Assembly (NCBI GenBank): GCA_026387915.1
Contig: JAPLKS010000014.1
Coordinates: 186,001-250,000, forward strand
Reading direction: 5' to 3'
Source: Gemmatimonadota bacterium
GTDB taxonomy: Bacteria; Gemmatimonadota; Gemmatimonadetes; Gemmatimonadales; Gemmatimonadaceae
Length of the DNA: 64,000 nucleotides
Shown: positions 1 through 8,807 of the stretch, one piece after another
Layout: every line of letters starts with the position of its first letter
How positions within the stretch are numbered: position 1 is the first letter of the stretch
Notes under the pieces: generated by a model
Databases searched by the model: none
What the model saw: the letters and a program-made list of their open reading frames with translations, nothing else
Told to the model about the DNA's origin: nothing
Program-made: the position numbers and the translations under genes

Positions 1-1
1 G

Positions 2-1126
2 TGGAAGTTTCCCGAGACGTTCGAAACGCTCGCCGCCGATGGCGTGACGAGAATCTTTGGCAATCTGTGGAAGCCATTCGACTTCGACTCCACTAAGAAG
101 TACCCGGTGATTGCCAATGTGTATCCGGGGCCGCAGACCGAATCGGTCAACGGAACCTTCAATGCCACGGCAGCGCCCCAACAGTTGGCGCAGTTGGGCT
201 TCATCGTCATCCAAATCGGGAACCGCGGCGGCACGCCCGCGCGCTCGAGCATGTATCAGGACTTTAGCTACTTCGACATGCGCGATTACGCGCTCGCCGA
301 TAAGAAAACCGGCATCGAACAGCTCGCCTCGCGCCATAAATGGATCGACCTCGATCGCGTGGGCATCTTTGGCCACTCGGGCGGCGGCTTCCTGACGGCA
401 GCCGCATTGCTGCTGCCGCCGTACAACGAGTTCTTCAAGGTGGGCGTCAGCGAATCGGGCAACCACGACAACAACATCTACAACAACAACTGGTCCGAGC
501 AGTACCACGGCCTGAAGTGGGTCGCGGCATCGGACACGGCGCGTCTCACCGCAGAAGCACGCTCCAAGGGACGTTCCGCCGACTTCGCGGCAGGCGCCGC
601 CATCGTCACCACGGAACTTGGGGGGCGCGGAGCTGGGGCTGGTCGTGGTGGCGTCGGCACGGGTGGCCGAGGAGGCGTGGGGACAGGAGGTCGCGGTGTG
701 GTGACCGGCGGGAGAAGTGGTGGCACCGGGGGCACCGGGGGCACCGGCGGAGCCGCAGGGCGTGGAGCGACCGTCGCGGACACCACGGCGACGCGTGCAG
801 CCGGCGCACCCGTTGCAGCACCAGACAGCGTGTTCTGGATCTACGTGCCCACGAACATCGACATTGCGAACAATCTCAAGGGCAAGCTGCTCCTCGAGAC
901 GGGCGATGAAGACAACAACGTGAGCCCCAGCAACACGATCCGCCTGATCAATGCGCTCATTCTGAGTGGCAAGCGGTTCGACTTTATGCTCTATCCTGGC
1001 CAGCCGCATGCGTACGGTCCGATGGCGCCATACGCATTTCAGTTGCAGGCGGAGTATTTCGCGGAGTTCCTGCTCGGCGATCGCAGTTTCCGTATGAGCG
1101 CGGATTTCAAGAAACACACGCCCTAA
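2..1126 (+). CDS. S9 family (DPP IV-like) serine peptidase, C-terminal part
   Basis: The reading frame is open from base 2, so the gene begins upstream of the window; 374 codons are visible. They form the alpha/beta-hydrolase catalytic domain of a prolyl-oligopeptidase/DPP IV family enzyme. The triad is readable: Ser in GHSGGG (codon at 377), Asp in GDEDNNV (codon at 911) and His in GQPHAYG (codon at 1007). Family members are usually secreted or periplasmic and release dipeptides from peptide N-termini. Between Ser and Asp lies a Gly/Arg/Thr-rich low-complexity insertion (about nt 617-766) that I do not recall in canonical DPP IV. The start, signal peptide and beta-propeller are outside the window. 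A strong hairpin follows the stop. Confidence 0.85.
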   Translation, partial: WKFPETFETLAADGVTRIFGNLWKPFDFDSTKKYPVIANVYPGPQTESVNGTFNATAAPQQLAQLGFIVIQIGNRGGTPARSSMYQDFSYFDMRDYALADKKTGIEQLASRHKWIDLDRVGIFGHSGGGFLTAAALLLPPYNEFFKVGVSESGNHDNNIYNNNWSEQYHGLKWVAASDTARLTAEARSKGRSADFAAGAAIVTTELGGRGAGAGRGGVGTGGRGGVGTGGRGVVTGGRSGGTGGTGGTGGAAGRGATVADTTATRAAGAPVAAPDSVFWIYVPTNIDIANNLKGKLLLETGDEDNNVSPSNTIRLINALILSGKRFDFMLYPGQPHAYGPMAPYAFQLQAEYFAEFLLGDRSFRMSADFKKHTP

Positions 1127-1184
1127 CCATCCGTTCCGCGTCCGAGGACGAGGCGCGGGACCGGAAACTTCTATAAGGCTGTTC

Positions 1185-1218
1185 GAAAACGGGCGATTCC
1201 TCAGAATCGCCCGTTTTC
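1185..1218. terminator. Perfect 15-bp hairpin after the S9 peptidase gene
   Basis: GAAAACGGGCGATTC and its exact reverse complement flank a CTCA loop. The A/T ends of the stem supply a short T stretch on either strand, so it can act in both directions. It separates the peptidase from the two-component operon. Confidence 0.75.
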
Positions 1219-1329
1219 TCGTATTATGGCGGCATCGGTCATCTTGTCCGATCCGACGTTCAGGCCTAGCTTCTTTACAGGTAAGGCGGCTGTTCGCCGC
1301 GCCTCCCTTTCCGTGCGAGCCAGCGCCCT

Positions 1330-2907
1330 GTGAGTCCATCGGCCACCTCATCGTCGCATCCGGGCGGAGCTCCCGCCGGCGCATTGCCAGCGCTGGTTGA
1401 GATGATCTCCGAGCTGGCCTCGAGTCGGTCACTCGAAGCCAACGTGGTGCGTTGCCTGACGATCCTCAGCAACGCATTGTCGGCGACTGAGGCAACCGTG
1501 TGGCTCCGCGCGGGTGACGCGCTGGTGCGCGCGTGGGGCGTCGGGGAAAGCTCGCTCGACGTCGACACCGTCATTGCTGCGCTGCAACCGGCGTCCGGCG
1601 ATGTGTTGGTGCGTGCGCTCTCCATTGGCGAGACCGGTCATGCGGGCGCCGACGACGCCGTAACGGCGGGTTTGCTCGCCGTGCGAACACCACGCCCGCT
1701 GACCACGGACGAGGTCGTACTCATGACGGCGCTGGCCAATCTGCTGTGGCCTGCGCTGGCCCATGCGGAACGCAGCCGGATGCTCGAGGTTGAGGTCGAG
1801 GCGCGCACCGCCGAAATCGAACGCGAACGGCGCTTTACCGAAAAGATCATCGACGCGCTGCCGGTGGGCTTGTACGTGATCGACCGCGAATACCGAATCC
1901 AAGCGTGGAATCGCAAACGCGAAACGGGGATGCAGGGTGTGAGCCGCGAGGAGGCCATCGGCCGCACCATCTTTGAAATTCTCCATCGCCAGCCGTCCGA
2001 GATGTTGCGTCGCGAGTTCGACGACGTGTTTACTACCGGCCGAATTCAGGAATACCAGATGGAGTCGCTCGCCACGGGCGAGCTTCGCACGTATCGCATC
2101 ACCAAAATTCCGATGCGCCTCGGCAGCTCGACGGTGACGCATGTCATCACGACCGGCGAAGACGTCACCGATTGGAAAGAAGCACAGCTGCGATTTGCAC
2201 AGGCCGAAAAACTCGCCGCCATTGGTCAGCTGGCCGCCGGCGTGATGCACGAAATCAATAATCCGCTCGCCACGATCGCCGCCTGTGCCGAAAGTTTGGG
2301 GTTCAAGCTCGACGATGTCAAAAAAGCGGGGAGCGCGATTCCTGCAGACGCCGCCGAGTATCTCCAGATCATCGACAACGAAGTGTCGCGCTGTAAGCAG
2401 ATCGTGGACGGCCTGCTCGACTTTAGCCGGCCCAAGCAGGCGTACAAGGAACGGGTCGACCTCAACGAGGCCATCGATCGCACGCTGTTGTTGCTCAAGC
2501 ACCACGTGCGGTTCAAGCGGCTCACCGTGAACACCGAACTCGACCGCACGATTTCGCGTATCCCGCAGGCCAATGCGGAGCAGCTCGTGCAGGTGTTCAT
2601 GGCGCTACTGCTGAATGCGATGGATGCGATGGGCGATCGCGGTGTCGTCACCATCCGCACGCGTCGTGGCGCGAGTGTCGAAGAGGGCGCCATCGCCGAG
2701 GTGGTGGACCAGGGTCACGGGATTGCGAGGTCCGAGCTCTCAAAAATTTTCGAACCATTCTATACCACCAAGGCGCCGGGGCGTGGCACCGGGCTCGGCC
2801 TGTCCATTTGCTATGGCATCATGCACGAACATGGCGGGCGCATCGAAGTCGATAGCGTCTTAGGGCAGGGGACCACCTTCCGTCTGATCTTGCCGACGGT
2901 TGCCTGA
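1330..2907 (+). CDS. PAS-domain sensor histidine kinase (NtrB/AtoS-like)
   Basis: A 525-residue protein with a GTG start and no clear Shine-Dalgarno. An N-terminal GAF-like region (about 10-150) leads through a charged helix into a PAS domain (about 175-285), then a HisKA dimerisation domain with phospho-acceptor His307 in GVMHEINNP, and a HATPase domain with DQGHGI and GTGLGL boxes. No membrane segment is apparent, so it is probably cytoplasmic. Its stop overlaps the start of the NtrC-like regulator by one base, which makes that regulator the likely phosphorylation partner. The H-box type with an NP after the His is typical of NtrB/AtoS kinases. The signal sensed is not evident. Confidence 0.85.
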   Translation: MSPSATSSSHPGGAPAGALPALVEMISELASSRSLEANVVRCLTILSNALSATEATVWLRAGDALVRAWGVGESSLDVDTVIAALQPASGDVLVRALSIGETGHAGADDAVTAGLLAVRTPRPLTTDEVVLMTALANLLWPALAHAERSRMLEVEVEARTAEIERERRFTEKIIDALPVGLYVIDREYRIQAWNRKRETGMQGVSREEAIGRTIFEILHRQPSEMLRREFDDVFTTGRIQEYQMESLATGELRTYRITKIPMRLGSSTVTHVITTGEDVTDWKEAQLRFAQAEKLAAIGQLAAGVMHEINNPLATIAACAESLGFKLDDVKKAGSAIPADAAEYLQIIDNEVSRCKQIVDGLLDFSRPKQAYKERVDLNEAIDRTLLLLKHHVRFKRLTVNTELDRTISRIPQANAEQLVQVFMALLLNAMDAMGDRGVVTIRTRRGASVEEGAIAEVVDQGHGIARSELSKIFEPFYTTKAPGRGTGLGLSICYGIMHEHGGRIEVDSVLGQGTTFRLILPTVA

Positions 2908-4277
2908 TGACGCACGCGGAGACACCGATCAAGATCCTGATTGCCGAGGATGAGACGCCGCTCCGGGATGTCTTGCAGGACTATCTCGTAGGGCGCGGCC
3001 ATAAGGTGACGGTGTCGGCCGACGGTCGCGAGGCCCTGCGCGCATTGCGAAGCCAGCCGTTCGACGTGGCACTCCTCGACATCGTCATGCCCGAGCTGGA
3101 CGGGCTCGACGTGCTACGGCTCGTACGCGAGGATCCGACGCCACCGGAGTGCATCATCACCACCGGCAACGGCACCATCGATACCGCAATCGCGGCGATG
3201 CGATTGGGGGCATACGATTACGTGTCGAAGCCATATCGCATGGCAGAACTCGACGTGCTGGTGCGACGGGCGTTTGAGAAACGGCAGCTCGCGGGCAATC
3301 AGCGGCGACTCGTCACGCGGCTGTCACACCTCGACCGTCCGCATGAAATGACCACGGTGTTCGCGCCGCTCCAAGCGGTGCTCGCCGCGGCGCGTCGTGC
3401 GGCCGCGGGTGATCAGCCAGTGTTGATTATCGGCGAAACGGGCACCGGCAAGACGGCACTCGCCCGCCTGCTGCACGCGCATTCGTCGCGGCCCGACGGT
3501 CCCGTGCTGGAGGCGTCCTGTTCGGCCATGCCGTTCGGGCGTGCCGAGGTGGAGCTGTTCGGCGTCGAGCGCGGCGCTGCGGAACTCTCGGCGCCGCCGA
3601 CGTCGGGATGTGTGGAGCTCGCGGCGGGCGGCACGTTGATTCTCGAGGATATCGGGCAACTCGAGTTGGCGGCGCAGCCGCTGCTCACCGAAGCGCTCGT
3701 GCAGCGCACCTTTCGGCGGGTGGGATCGCGCGTCCGCATTGAGATGGAAGCGCGCGTGGTGGCAACGTCACGCATGGAGCTTGCTCACGCGATTGTCGGT
3801 GGGTCGCTTCGCACCGATCTCGTCGCGGCGCTCGCCCACGTGACGTTACGGCTGCCGCCGCTCCGTGATCGCCTCGTCGATGTGCCGCTCCTCGCGCGCG
3901 AGTTTGTGTCGGAACTGGGCGGCGCGCGCGGCCCCACGATTGCTGACGAGGCGATCAGTACGCTGCAACGGTACAGCTGGCCCGGCAATCTCAGCGAGTT
4001 ACGCAATGTGCTTGAGCGCGCCGTATTGCTCGCCGGCGGCGGTATCATTCATGCGCACGATCTGCCGCTCCCGCCGGACGTGCTGCAGGCGACGACGGCG
4101 GATGACGCCCCACTCGCCCTCGCGGAAGTCGAGCGCCGACACATCTTAGCCGTGCTGCAACGCGCGGGCTGGCATCAGGGGCGGGCCGCGCAGCTGCTCG
4201 GTCTGTCGGTGAAGACGCTCTATCGCAAGATTCGCGAATACGGGTTTGAACGCCCCCATTCCGGAACGTCCGCGTGA
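2907..4277 (+). CDS. NtrC-like response regulator with AAA+ and Fis domains but no GAFTGA loop
   Basis: A 456-residue protein: receiver domain (about 9-125) with phospho-acceptor Asp58 in LLDIVMP, AAA+ domain (about 150-370) and a C-terminal Fis-type helix-turn-helix. Walker A is GETGTGKT (176-183). Where sigma-54 activators have GAFTGA, this protein has GAAELS (223-228). The Walker B acidic pair is E-D (247-248) instead of D-E. In this family GAFTGA contacts sigma-54, so the protein may regulate sigma-70 promoters or work without remodelling (inference). It overlaps the kinase before it by 1 nt and the next regulator by 4 nt. Confidence 0.88.
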   Translation: MTHAETPIKILIAEDETPLRDVLQDYLVGRGHKVTVSADGREALRALRSQPFDVALLDIVMPELDGLDVLRLVREDPTPPECIITTGNGTIDTAIAAMRLGAYDYVSKPYRMAELDVLVRRAFEKRQLAGNQRRLVTRLSHLDRPHEMTTVFAPLQAVLAAARRAAAGDQPVLIIGETGTGKTALARLLHAHSSRPDGPVLEASCSAMPFGRAEVELFGVERGAAELSAPPTSGCVELAAGGTLILEDIGQLELAAQPLLTEALVQRTFRRVGSRVRIEMEARVVATSRMELAHAIVGGSLRTDLVAALAHVTLRLPPLRDRLVDVPLLAREFVSELGGARGPTIADEAISTLQRYSWPGNLSELRNVLERAVLLAGGGIIHAHDLPLPPDVLQATTADDAPLALAEVERRHILAVLQRAGWHQGRAAQLLGLSVKTLYRKIREYGFERPHSGTSA

Positions 4278-4942
4278 AAGTACTCGTGATTGAGGACGAC
4301 CCCACGGTTGGGCAGTTCGTCAAACGTGGGCTCGAAGAACAGCGCTGGAGCGTGGATCTCGTTGCCAATGGCGAGGAAGGCGAAGCGCTGGCGCAGTCGC
4401 AGCCGTACGACCTCGTGGTGCTCGATATGCGACTGCCAGGGCGCTCGGGAATCGACGTGTTACGCAATCTCCGCGCGCGTGGCTTTGAGCGCCCCGTGCT
4501 CGTGCTCACCGCGCAGGACGCCATTGACGCCAAGGTCGAGACGCTCCGCGCCGGCGCCGATGACTACGTCACCAAGCCGTTTGCCTTTGAGGAACTGCTC
4601 GCCCGCGTCGAAGCGTTGGCTCGACGCCCGCGCGCGATCGTGGCCCCCGTGCTGAAGGTCGCCGATTTGCAACTGGATCTCGACGCACGCGAAGTGCGGC
4701 GCGGCACCACGTTGGTGGAATTGACCCCCAAGGAATACCTCGTCCTGGAATACTTGGTGCGCCACGCGGGTCGCGTGATGAGTCGGACGCTGATCACGGA
4801 GTACGCGTGGGGGTATCACTTCGACCCCGGGACCAACGTGGTGGACGTCGTCATCAACCATCTGCGAAAAAAGATCGACGTAGGGCACGGCAAGAAGTTG
4901 ATCGCCACGGTGCGCGGCGTCGGCTACGTGATCAAGGCGTAA
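4274..4942 (+). CDS. OmpR/PhoB-family response regulator
   Basis: A 222-residue protein with a GTG start overlapping the previous stop as GTGA. The receiver domain carries Asp51 in VVLDMRLPG and the conserved Lys in VTKPF. The C-terminal half is a winged helix, with ELTPKEYLVLEYL and GVGYVIK as typical landmarks. It is a DNA-binding transcription factor whose partner kinase is almost certainly the HAMP kinase 10 nt downstream. CusR/QseB-type regulators have this length and layout. Its targets cannot be read from the sequence. Confidence 0.92.
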   Translation: MKVLVIEDDPTVGQFVKRGLEEQRWSVDLVANGEEGEALAQSQPYDLVVLDMRLPGRSGIDVLRNLRARGFERPVLVLTAQDAIDAKVETLRAGADDYVTKPFAFEELLARVEALARRPRAIVAPVLKVADLQLDLDAREVRRGTTLVELTPKEYLVLEYLVRHAGRVMSRTLITEYAWGYHFDPGTNVVDVVINHLRKKIDVGHGKKLIATVRGVGYVIKA

Positions 4943-4952
4943 GGCGTCTCCC

Positions 4953-6413
4953 GTGAGATCGATTCGCACGCGCATTAGTATTGCCTTCACCCTCGCGCTC
5001 GTCGGCACCCTAGGCGCGATGACGTTGATCGTGCGGTCGCAGCGCAAGAGTGTGGTGGAGGAAGACCTGCGCGAGCGCGCGCACGTGTACGCGTCGATCG
5101 CCATTGAAGTCCTGTCGGGCTCGGGGATCGGCGACTCACCGGTCTTTCTGTATAACATGACGCGATCCGGCAGCCAGCAGATTGCCGTGGGTTCGCTCAG
5201 CCCCCGCGTCAAAGTGCTGCTCGAAACGCTGCCGGCGTATGTCATCGTCACCGATTCCGATCACGTGGTGTTCGCCTCTCAGCGCGTCATGCGACTCCGT
5301 GACCGCGAGCGCGAGGACCAACTCTTCCGGAACGCTCCGCTCATCTCGCCCCGGCTCAAGCCCATCGTGCCGCTCGACAGCGACGTGGTGCTGCTCGCCG
5401 AGCGCATGGATGTTCCGCGTCAGGGGCAGGCGCGACGCTCGGTGATCGTGGGCATGTCGTTGAAGCCGGTGGAGGACGCGACGCGCGAGGTGGTGCGTTC
5501 GATGACGATGAGTGGCGCGGTGATCCTCCTCTTGTCGCTGGTCATTGCGTGGATGATCACCGGCCGCTTGCAGCACATTGATCGCATGGTGGACGACGTG
5601 GAAGCCATCAGCGACGGGCGCTCGTTGCACCGGCGAATCCCCGTGGAGCACGACGGCGATGAAATCGGCCGCCTCGGCACCACGCTTAACGCCATGATTG
5701 CGCGCCTCGAAGTGTCGTTCGCGGCATTGCGCCGCTTTACGGCGGACGCCAGCCACGAGTTGAAGACGCCGCTCACCGTGCTGCGTGCCGACATCGAACG
5801 CGCCATGACCGCGCCGGCCAGGGGCACCGAGCAACTCGTGGCGCTCGAGGAAGCGCTACAGGAAACCACGCGTATGGCCGACCTCGTGGAATCCTTGCTC
5901 ACGTTGGCACGAGCGGACGAAGGGCGTTTTGATCTTCACCGCGAACCGGTGGAACTCGATGCGCTCGCGCGCGACGTCGGCGAAACTGCGCATATCCTCG
6001 GCGAGACCGGGGGTCACGAGGTGCTGACCACCAACTTCGTGCCCGTGACCGTGCTCGGCGACCGCGTGCGCTTGCGGCAGCTTTTTCTGAATCTCATCAC
6101 CAACGCCATCAAGTACACGCCGAAGGGTGGGCAGGTGGAACTCGTGCTTGAGGTTCGAGAGGGGATGGCAGCGTTTAGTGTTCGCGACACCGGTATTGGC
6201 ATTGCCGGCGCCGATCTGCCCTTCATTTTTGACCGGTTTTGGCGCGTGGACCGCGCGCGCTCTCGGACAGAGCGCGGCGGGGTCGGGCTCGGATTGGCGA
6301 TTAGTCAGTACATCGCGCAGGCGCACGGCGGTTCGATCACCGTGGCGTCGCGAATGGGGCGCGGGAGCACCTTTACCGTGAGCATTCCGGTCGCCCCGAG
6401 TCCTGAGGCGTAG
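4953..6413 (+). CDS. Membrane HAMP-domain sensor histidine kinase
   Basis: A 486-residue protein with a GTG start. Membrane segments at about 10-30 and 180-202 enclose a periplasmic sensor loop. HAMP follows (about 205-255), then HisKA with His268 in DASHELKTP and a HATPase domain with DTGIGI and GVGLGLAIS boxes. The order matches CusS/QseC-type kinases paired with OmpR regulators. It is the last gene of the four-gene signalling operon. A weak inverted repeat (6475-6506) follows, but no convincing T-tailed terminator. Confidence 0.9.
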   Translation: MRSIRTRISIAFTLALVGTLGAMTLIVRSQRKSVVEEDLRERAHVYASIAIEVLSGSGIGDSPVFLYNMTRSGSQQIAVGSLSPRVKVLLETLPAYVIVTDSDHVVFASQRVMRLRDREREDQLFRNAPLISPRLKPIVPLDSDVVLLAERMDVPRQGQARRSVIVGMSLKPVEDATREVVRSMTMSGAVILLLSLVIAWMITGRLQHIDRMVDDVEAISDGRSLHRRIPVEHDGDEIGRLGTTLNAMIARLEVSFAALRRFTADASHELKTPLTVLRADIERAMTAPARGTEQLVALEEALQETTRMADLVESLLTLARADEGRFDLHREPVELDALARDVGETAHILGETGGHEVLTTNFVPVTVLGDRVRLRQLFLNLITNAIKYTPKGGQVELVLEVREGMAAFSVRDTGIGIAGADLPFIFDRFWRVDRARSRTERGGVGLGLAISQYIAQAHGGSITVASRMGRGSTFTVSIPVAPSPEA

Positions 6414-6816
6414 GCACGCCGACCGTCGTCGCTGAATCCGGCGCGGCGCAATCAAAGCGTAATCCGCATGACAGGAGAACCTCACGCACTCCGGTGTGGA
6501 GTTCTCATCTGCGTTGTGTATCGTCTAGTAGCACCTCGTCAAGCACCTCGTCAAGCACCTCGTCAGGAGGGCAACGAACATCGAGCTGGAGGGCGAGTTC
6601 AGCGTTATGAGGGGGTCCGCGCGTAGGACAACTCGTGGACAAGCCGTGAGAAGGGCCGTTTTGGAATAAGGGTTACTGCGCGAAGGCCGGGGAATGCTAA
6701 CGCCCACTTAAGGAATTCTTAATGTTGGCCTATTTCCGTCCGGCTGGCCCTTATGGTAGCTTCTCCCACCGTGGGCACTGTATGATCGGTTCACTCGACT
6801 AGTCAGGGGTCGCATC
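6414..6816. other. 403-bp non-coding stretch upstream of the TonB operon
   Basis: No credible gene is seen. It holds an imperfect inverted repeat GAGAAC...GTTCTC (6475-6506), a 12-bp tandem repeat (6530-6565), an AT-rich near-palindrome around TTAAGGAATTCTTAA (6709-6723), and a -10-like TATGAT (6781-6786) about 30 nt before the TTG start of tonB. No good -35 accompanies that -10. It probably contains the TonB operon promoter. Confidence 0.5.
6530..6565. repeat. Three perfect tandem copies of a 12-bp unit
   Basis: The unit AGCACCTCGTCA occurs three times head to tail with no spacer. It lies in the non-coding region between the kinase and tonB. There are too few copies, and they are too close, for a CRISPR array. 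Confidence 0.95.
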
Positions 6817-7530
6817 TTGCTCAACAACCTGCTGGAGTCAAAGCCGCAAAAACAGAAGAGCACCGGCGGTACTATCGCCAGTGTGATTCTGCACACCGTG
6901 ATGATCATCTTCGGGGCGTACGCAACACTGAACGCCGGCAAAATCAAGGAAAAGCTTGAGCAGAAGATTGATTTCATGGAAGTGAAGAAGGACGAGCCGC
7001 CTCCGCCAAAGGACGAGCCCAAGCCGCCGCCACCCGATGTGACGGCAGCGCCGCCGCCGCCGAAGGGGTTCCAGGTGCTGACCGCGCCGGTGAACATTCC
7101 TGACGTGCTGCCGGAAATCGATCTCACCAAGAAGATGACGAACGAAGCGGACTTCACCGGCAAGGGTGTGGCCGGTGGCCGCGAAAAGGGTGTGGCCGGT
7201 GGCGTCGCGCAGGCGATCAACAACGATCAACCGTTGTTTGAGTTCCAGGTGGAAAAGCCGGTCATGCAGGCGCCGGGATCAGCGCAGCCGCGCTACCCCG
7301 ACATCCTGAAATCGGCCGGTGTCGAAGGCGAAGTGTTGGCGCAGTTTGTCGTGGACACGTTGGGACGTGCCGAAGTGAACACCTATAAGGTGCTCAAGAC
7401 GTCGCATGAGTTGTTCGCATCGGCAGTGCGCAACGCACTACCGAACATGAAGTTCCTGCCGGCCGAAGTGGGCGGGCGCAAGGTGAAGCAGCTCGTGCAG
7501 CAGCCGTTCGTCTTCGCGATTTCCAAGTAA
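6817..7530 (+). CDS. tonB: TonB-family energy transducer
   Basis: A 237-residue protein with a TTG start. One N-terminal transmembrane helix (about 22-45) is followed by a Pro/Lys/Glu-rich periplasmic linker (about 55-80) and a C-terminal TonB domain (about 150-237) containing QPRYPDILKSAGVEGEV. Its role is to carry proton-motive energy from ExbB/ExbD to outer-membrane TonB-dependent receptors. A short internal duplication of GKGVAGG occurs near residues 112-125. ExbB and two ExbD genes follow immediately, so all four form one operon. No TonB-dependent receptor gene is in the window. Confidence 0.9.
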   Translation: MLNNLLESKPQKQKSTGGTIASVILHTVMIIFGAYATLNAGKIKEKLEQKIDFMEVKKDEPPPPKDEPKPPPPDVTAAPPPPKGFQVLTAPVNIPDVLPEIDLTKKMTNEADFTGKGVAGGREKGVAGGVAQAINNDQPLFEFQVEKPVMQAPGSAQPRYPDILKSAGVEGEVLAQFVVDTLGRAEVNTYKVLKTSHELFASAVRNALPNMKFLPAEVGGRKVKQLVQQPFVFAISK

Positions 7531-7563
7531 TCTTCCGTCGTTCCAACGTTTTCTGAGGCTCAA

Positions 7564-8301
7564 ATGAATCTCTCCCTGATCGAGCTCTACAATCAGATGG
7601 GCGGCTTCGCCAAGGGCATCGTGTACGTCCTGGCGATCATGTCGATCTACTCGCTGTCCATCATGCTCCAGAAGTGGTGGTACCTGAAGAGCGCGCAGAC
7701 CGAGACGCGGAAGTTCGCGCCCGAGTTCTCGCAGTTCCTCGAAGAAGACAACCTCACCGAGGCGATCAACCTCGCCGTCGGCTACAAGAAGTCGCACGTC
7801 GCTCGCGTGCTGGGCAACGCGCTCTCCGAAATCAAGCCGCTCATTCAGGACGGCTCGGTGACGGTCGCCGACATCAACTCGGCCGAACGCGCCATTGAAC
7901 GTGAAATGCTGATGACGCTCGTGCTCATCAAGCGCGGCCTGGGCGTGCTCGCGACGGTTGGCGCCACGGCGCCGTTCGTCGGTCTGCTCGGAACGACGAT
8001 GGGTATCGTGAATGCCTTCACGGGCATGGCCGCGGGCGGCGGTGGTGGTATCGCCTCGATCGCCGGCGGTGTGGCCGAAGCCCTTATCACGACCGCGTTC
8101 GGTCTGCTCGTGGCCATTCCGGCGGTGTGGGCGTACAACTACTTCCAGACCAAGATCGATAACATCACGGCCGAAATGACGTATTCGTCGAAGGAAATGA
8201 TCGACTACCTCATCAAGGGCGTCTCGGGCGAGTTCGGCCGTAGCCGCTTTACCCGTGAGTTCAATACCGCCGCGCAGAACGCCGGCAAGTCCGCGGTCTG
8301 A
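7564..8301 (+). CDS. exbB: MotA/TolQ/ExbB proton channel protein
   Basis: A 245-residue inner-membrane protein. One N-terminal helix (about 17-37) is followed by a cytoplasmic region and two helices (about 120-145 and 170-195). The GATAPFVGLLGTTMGI segment and a Gly-rich stretch ahead of the last helix mark the ExbB/TolQ family. It forms the proton-driven motor with ExbD to energise TonB. It lies 33 nt after tonB and 32 nt before the first exbD. Confidence 0.93.
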   Translation: MNLSLIELYNQMGGFAKGIVYVLAIMSIYSLSIMLQKWWYLKSAQTETRKFAPEFSQFLEEDNLTEAINLAVGYKKSHVARVLGNALSEIKPLIQDGSVTVADINSAERAIEREMLMTLVLIKRGLGVLATVGATAPFVGLLGTTMGIVNAFTGMAAGGGGGIASIAGGVAEALITTAFGLLVAIPAVWAYNYFQTKIDNITAEMTYSSKEMIDYLIKGVSGEFGRSRFTREFNTAAQNAGKSAV

Positions 8302-8333
8302 TCTAGCCCCAATTCCTCCACGGAGAATATCCG

Positions 8334-8807
8334 ATGGCGATGTCGATGGGTGGGGGCGGAATCAAGGCCGAACCGAACGTGACGCCGATGATCGACGTGA
8401 TGCTCGTGTTGCTGATCATCTTCATGATCGTAATCCCGCAGATCAACGCGGGCTTCGCCGCGATTCCGCCGCAAGGCGCGAATTTGAAACCGCATCCGGA
8501 AGAGGATAACGACCAAATCCTCGGCCTCGATGCGGAGGGTCACTACTACCTGAACAAGAAGCCGATCAAGACCGAGGACGTCGCGACCGCCGTCAAGGCG
8601 ATCTATGACGTACGCACCATCGACAAGATCATGTACGTGAAGGCCCATAAGGACCTCAAGTACGAAAAGGTCATCGATGCCCTCGATCTCATCTCGCGCA
8701 ATGGTGTGCGTGTGACGGGCTTCATCACGGATCAGAAGCCAGGCACCTCTTCGGTCGTGCCAGGGGATAACCTCTCTGAAATCATGAAGAAGAAGGAGAC
8801 CCCCTAA
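8334..8807 (+). CDS. exbD: ExbD/TolR family protein, first copy
   Basis: A 157-residue protein with a short cytoplasmic N-terminus and one transmembrane helix containing PMIDVMLVLLIIF. The Asp in that helix is the conserved protonatable residue of ExbD. A periplasmic domain follows. Its stop TAA overlaps the ATG of the second exbD by one base, so the two are translationally coupled. Confidence 0.92.
   Translation: MAMSMGGGGIKAEPNVTPMIDVMLVLLIIFMIVIPQINAGFAAIPPQGANLKPHPEEDNDQILGLDAEGHYYLNKKPIKTEDVATAVKAIYDVRTIDKIMYVKAHKDLKYEKVIDALDLISRNGVRVTGFITDQKPGTSSVVPGDNLSEIMKKKETP

Noticed and set aside
44-1126. Complete peptidase gene starting at GTG 44
   Set aside because: The frame is open to base 2 and the catalytic domain is missing its usual N-terminal partner, so the gene is truncated by the window edge.
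6530-6565. CRISPR-like array
   Set aside because: Units are 12 bp with no spacers, and no cas genes are present. The 9-bp repeats at 40104 and 42703 fail in the same way.
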